Source: Gammaproteobacteria bacterium
Lineage (GTDB): Bacteria; Pseudomonadota; Gammaproteobacteria; HK1
DNA length: 9,089 bases
Assembly (NCBI GenBank): GCA_020444775.1
Contig: JAGRHX010000859.1
Location: 1-9,089 of the forward strand
Reading direction: 5' to 3'
Under the pieces are notes generated by a model that saw only the letters and a list, made by a program, of their open reading frames with translations, had not been told where the DNA came from and ran no database searches. The stretch's first letter is position 1. Every line of letters begins with the position of its first letter. A program made the translations under genes and the position numbers. Shown here piece after piece: positions 6,420 to 9,089 of this stretch.

Positions 6420-8300
6420 CTAGAAGTTACCTTCGCCCACCTGCTGCTGGTAGATCTGCAGGGGTGGCAGGCAGTTGTTCACGTCATCTGGCAACACCGC
6501 GTAGGAACGCCAGGCAGAGTTGACGGGACTCGAAGGCGGGGTCCGCAGGGACAGCGCAGCCTCATCGAAGAGCGTCGCCGGATCATCGATGTGCTGGTCG
6601 GCGCTGAACGGCGCGATGATCGGAATCACCGTCGGATACGGGCCCGCCAGCATGCAACCATCCTGACCGTACAGCGCGCAGTTCGGGCTCTTCATCGCGG
6701 TGCGGGCGCTGGTCGGTGAGTTGAACTTCTCGGCGAAGTTGGCCGCCAGCTCCTTGACGAAGCTGCTGGCCCCCTGGCTCGAGATCACCGCTTGACTGGC
6801 CCAGAACTCGTACCGACCGTTCTGCACGTTGATGGCGGTCGGTGCCTTGCCATCGATCTTCACGAATCGATAGTTCCCCGTCAGCTCGTCGGTGCTGGTC
6901 GCGCGCTTCTGCGAGGTCGCGGCGATACCGACCGCACAGCTGGCGGCCTGCTGGTGGGCATCCAGACAGCCGGCAACACCAGCTTGGGTCTGCGAGAAGT
7001 GGCAGCGGGCCGACCGGAAGCTGCTGCTACCCGCGTAATCGCTTAGCGTCTCCAGAGCCGTGGAGGCGCCGGCAGCCACATCCGAGTTGAAAGTCGAGTT
7101 CTGGCGGCAGAACGATGTCTGCGCGTCGCCGCCGCAGCGTTGCTGGGTCAGGTACATCTCGGCCGCGGCCTGGACACCGGAGTCCGCGGTCCGGGCGCAG
7201 ACGAAGACGTGATTGCTGAGATCCAGACCGAGCGCCGAAGCCGGCAGTGACCCGGATCCGCCAGCGCCCGTCCAGTCCGAGCTCGGCGTTCCACCGCAGG
7301 AGACGGTGTTACCGACGGAGTCCTGGTATGAGAGATAGGTGCCGGCGGTGTTGCCGTAGAAGCCGCCAAACTGGAATTCTCCGGGGCTGCCCAGACCGAA
7401 GTTCGCGGCGTCATACCCCTGCGAGCCACCGAAGGCTGCGGCGTCTGAGGTCTCGGAGAAGAGCGAGCGCAGCTGCTGGCGGGTCAGGCTCGGCTTGCAA
7501 GCCAGGGAGTCGCCGTAGGAGTAACCCGGGCTGGCGGCGCCGGTGGTCTCGTCGACCGGATACTCAGCCGAGTAGTCGGCGTGATTCGGATGGCAGCGCG
7601 AGGTCTCGGCGAACTGGTTCGCCTGCAGGATCTGGTACAGACGCTTGTTGGCCTGCACGCCGTAAATCACGTCGGCGGTGCGCTGTTGATCCAGAGTCTC
7701 GGACTGCGCCCGACTCAGCCCCAAGCTGAAACGCGCCGGCTCGACGCTGCTCAGCCCGATCTCCGGCGCCGCCGACAGCGTTGCCGGTCCGCAGTCCTCG
7801 TGCTTCCAGTACTGGAAGCCGTCGGCCTCGGTCACGGATGTTGAGCTGGCGCAGCTGAAGCCCGCGTCGCCGAGATCGAGGAACTCGAGCGCCGTGCCCA
7901 GCACAATCGGCGTGATGCCGCTAGCCGAGTTCGCCATGGACATGTTGAAGACCGTACGCGTGGTGCCCGTGACCGGCTTGATACGGTCACCGGCTTTGGA
8001 AGTGCAGAACACCGCGGTCTTCGGATCCTCGTCCAGGGTCCCGGCGGAGAAGACATCGATGCTGCCGGGCACGCAGTCGGACACGGCATAACCACGCCAC
8101 GCCATCGGCGCGGAGCCGGAGGCGCCGCTGAGCAGTATCATGTCGTTGGAGCCATCCGCGGGCACTGTGCTCGCGGTGCCACCGCTGCTGAACGATCCAT
8201 TGTCCGGTGTGAGCGCCATTGCAGCGGGGGCTGCCAGCATCGCGACCATCGCGATTGCCCCGCTCCTGACGACGCCTGTCAATCCCATCTTGCATTTCAT
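6420..8300 (-). CDS. Secreted cysteine-rich protein, distant PstS-like (type 2 periplasmic-binding) fold suspected
   Basis: A 626-residue exported protein of unproven function. Residues 1-29 form a signal peptide: basic start, hydrophobic core GAIAMVAMLAAPA, cleavage probably after AMA29. The mature part has 16 cysteines (76, 99, 150, 170, 236, 268, 335, 368, 389, 398, 433, 445, 455, 541, 549, 610), an even number that suits disulfides outside the cytoplasm. Several segments resemble PstS-type binding proteins in the expected order: DMILLSGASGSAP at 53-65, IYGVQANKRLYQILQ at 212-226, CKPSLTRQQLRSLF at 268-281, VFVCARTADSGVQAAAEMYL at 365-384 (like the SGT ligand loop), and YRFVKIDGKAPTAINVQNGR at 477-496. 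It is about twice the length of PstS and has no C-terminal sorting signal. It follows the VPLPA-CTERM gene by 129 bases with no terminator between, so the two may share a transcript. The binding-protein assignment is moderate; phosphate as ligand is only a possibility. Confidence 0.82.
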   Translation of the reverse strand: MKCKMGLTGVVRSGAIAMVAMLAAPAAMALTPDNGSFSSGGTASTVPADGSNDMILLSGASGSAPMAWRGYAVSDCVPGSIDVFSAGTLDEDPKTAVFCTSKAGDRIKPVTGTTRTVFNMSMANSASGITPIVLGTALEFLDLGDAGFSCASSTSVTEADGFQYWKHEDCGPATLSAAPEIGLSSVEPARFSLGLSRAQSETLDQQRTADVIYGVQANKRLYQILQANQFAETSRCHPNHADYSAEYPVDETTGAASPGYSYGDSLACKPSLTRQQLRSLFSETSDAAAFGGSQGYDAANFGLGSPGEFQFGGFYGNTAGTYLSYQDSVGNTVSCGGTPSSDWTGAGGSGSLPASALGLDLSNHVFVCARTADSGVQAAAEMYLTQQRCGGDAQTSFCRQNSTFNSDVAAGASTALETLSDYAGSSSFRSARCHFSQTQAGVAGCLDAHQQAASCAVGIAATSQKRATSTDELTGNYRFVKIDGKAPTAINVQNGRYEFWASQAVISSQGASSFVKELAANFAEKFNSPTSARTAMKSPNCALYGQDGCMLAGPYPTVIPIIAPFSADQHIDDPATLFDEAALSLRTPPSSPVNSAWRSYAVLPDDVNNCLPPLQIYQQQVGEGNF

Positions 8301-8305
8301 GTTGA

Positions 8306-8314
8306 CCCTTCCTC
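8306..8314 (-). promoter_or_regulatory. Ribosome binding site of the 626-residue protein gene
   Basis: GAGGAAGGG on the minus strand ends five bases before the ATG at 8300. It is the strongest Shine-Dalgarno match in the window and fixes this start over the in-frame ATG four codons later. Confidence 0.8.
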
Positions 8315-8429
8315 TTCCGCGGCGGTCCGACCATCCAGATGATCCATCGCCAAACCGGCATCTGCGGCCGGCCGGGATGACGCCCGCCCGCCGGCAATCA
8401 CCGGACTCACAGTCTCTGCGTGCCCGCGT

Positions 8430-9089
8430 TCAAGCCGCAGTGGCACTCCGCCGGCGCATCGTGCCGAACAGTGCGAGCAGACCACCACCCATCAGCCAGA
8501 CGGCGGCGGGCAGCGGCACATAGCTCAAGGATCCCTGAGAGTTGAGCACCCATCGATCGTTAGGACCCAGACCCATGTCGAGCGGGTCGCTGATGCTGGC
8601 CATGAAGAAGCTCAGGCCAGGGCCCTTCTTGGCGAAGGCCAGCGGCGACTCGGACTCCATAACGGCCAGATCCGCGTCCATGGCGAAGCGCGTGAAGGCG
8701 GCGAAGATGCTCAGATCGTCTGTCAACAGCACGCCCATCTCGGCATTGCGCGTCTGGTCCGCCAGCGACTGCACGTCTGCAGCCAGCGACTCGACCTGCC
8801 CGTTGGTGATGCTGCTCGTTTGCGAGGTCGTATTCGACAAGAGCAGCTCGTTGCTCGCATCATCCAGGCCGACCACCGCCCAGCGTACCGGGTTCGACGA
8901 CGGGTTCGACTTCGCGGACGCGAAGACGTCATCGAAGGTGCGCTCGATGTCGTCCGAGCCCAGCCGGCGGGGCTTGGTCGGATCGCTGGCCGGATTCAGG
9001 TTCAGATCGAAGGTCCGATACGGATCGGCGACCAGGTCGCTGATGTCCAACCCGAGATCCACTGAAATGCCGCGTTGGTTGCCCTCATC
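8430..9089 (-). CDS. VPLPA-CTERM sorting domain protein (5' end cut)
   Basis: Exported protein and probable XrtD substrate. The frame is open to the right edge, so only the last 219 residues are visible and the signal peptide lies outside the window. A GTG at 9062 could be read as a start, but the coding frame clearly continues upstream of it. The visible part is acidic and polar, with WAVVGLDDASNELLLSNTT about 60 residues in from the edge and no cysteine. It ends in the three-part exosortase signal: the motif YVPLPAAVW, a short hydrophobic helix (LMGGGLLALFG), and a basic tail with RRR. The body resembles no enzyme family I recognise; many proteins of this class are matrix or surface proteins. 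The sorting signal matches the specificity expected of the XrtD encoded at 1725-3320. The 626-residue protein gene follows after 129 bases, so a joint role at the cell surface is plausible. Confidence 0.88.
   Translation of the reverse strand, partial: DEGNQRGISVDLGLDISDLVADPYRTFDLNLNPASDPTKPRRLGSDDIERTFDDVFASAKSNPSSNPVRWAVVGLDDASNELLLSNTTSQTSSITNGQVESLAADVQSLADQTRNAEMGVLLTDDLSIFAAFTRFAMDADLAVMESESPLAFAKKGPGLSFFMASISDPLDMGLGPNDRWVLNSQGSLSYVPLPAAVWLMGGGLLALFGTMRRRSATAA
8433..8519 (-). other. VPLPA-CTERM sorting signal
   Basis: VPLPA is encoded at 8505-8519, followed by a hydrophobic helix and a cluster of three arginines next to the C-terminus. This order (motif, helix, basic tail) is the hallmark of exosortase substrates; by family knowledge cleavage occurs at or near the motif. 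Confidence 0.92.

Noticed and set aside
8360..8410. GC-rich palindromes (GGCCGGCC and neighbours) as terminator after the VPLPA gene
   Set aside because: The stems are short and no T-run follows on either strand.
8320..8429. Possible sigma-54 promoter (TTGGC) before the 626-residue protein gene
   Set aside because: A TTGGC-like element is present around 8350 but no properly spaced TTGC follows, so it does not meet the -24/-12 pattern.
9060..9062. GTG as start of the VPLPA-CTERM protein
   Set aside because: The frame stays open to the window edge and a sorted protein needs a signal peptide, which is not present after this GTG, so the gene is cut by the edge.
1..9089. IPTLxxWG-CTERM substrate for exosortase H
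   Set aside because: None of the supported protein C-termini in the window carries this motif.

Overview
The window is a GC-rich, tightly packed bacterial region in which every supported gene is read on the minus strand. It belongs to an exosortase (PEP-CTERM-type) protein-sorting and exopolysaccharide locus. The gene families, the base composition and the VPLPA variant of the sorting signal suggest a Gram-negative proteobacterium. A gammaproteobacterium of the Chromatiales (purple sulfur bacteria) type is a plausible guess, but no marker gene is present to prove it.

Layout in the direction of transcription, from high to low coordinates. (1) 9089-8430: the 3' part of a secreted protein ending in a VPLPA-CTERM sorting signal, cut by the right edge. 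(2) 8300-6420: a 626-residue secreted, cysteine-rich protein with faint resemblance to PstS-type phosphate-binding proteins, closed by a strong intrinsic terminator at 6316-6350. (3) 6153-3796: an overlapping or closely spaced three-gene set. It comprises a small exosortase that best fits exosortase H (XrtH), a membrane protein that overlaps it and fits the exosortase-H-associated type, and a second PstS-like periplasmic binding protein. (4) 3795-3321: about 440-475 bases without a convincing gene, holding inverted repeats that may control the next unit. (5) 3320-1725: a full-length XrtD-type exosortase (VPLPA-CTERM type) fused to a C-terminal EpsI domain. (6) 1662-1: an undecaprenyl-phosphate sugar-1-phosphate transferase (WecA/MraY superfamily) with an unusual extra membrane domain, cut by the left edge.

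How the parts may work together: exosortases recognise a C-terminal tripartite signal (short motif, transmembrane helix, basic tail) on exported proteins, cleave it and are thought to pass the protein on to the cell surface. XrtD here has its expected kind of substrate a few kb upstream. The lipid-linked sugar transferase would start the exopolysaccharide or surface glycan that normally accompanies such systems. The less ordinary part is the second exosortase (XrtH type) with its membrane partner and two PstS-like binding proteins. No IPTLxxWG-CTERM target of XrtH is encoded in the window. No RNA genes, insertion sequences, CRISPR arrays or phage genes were seen.
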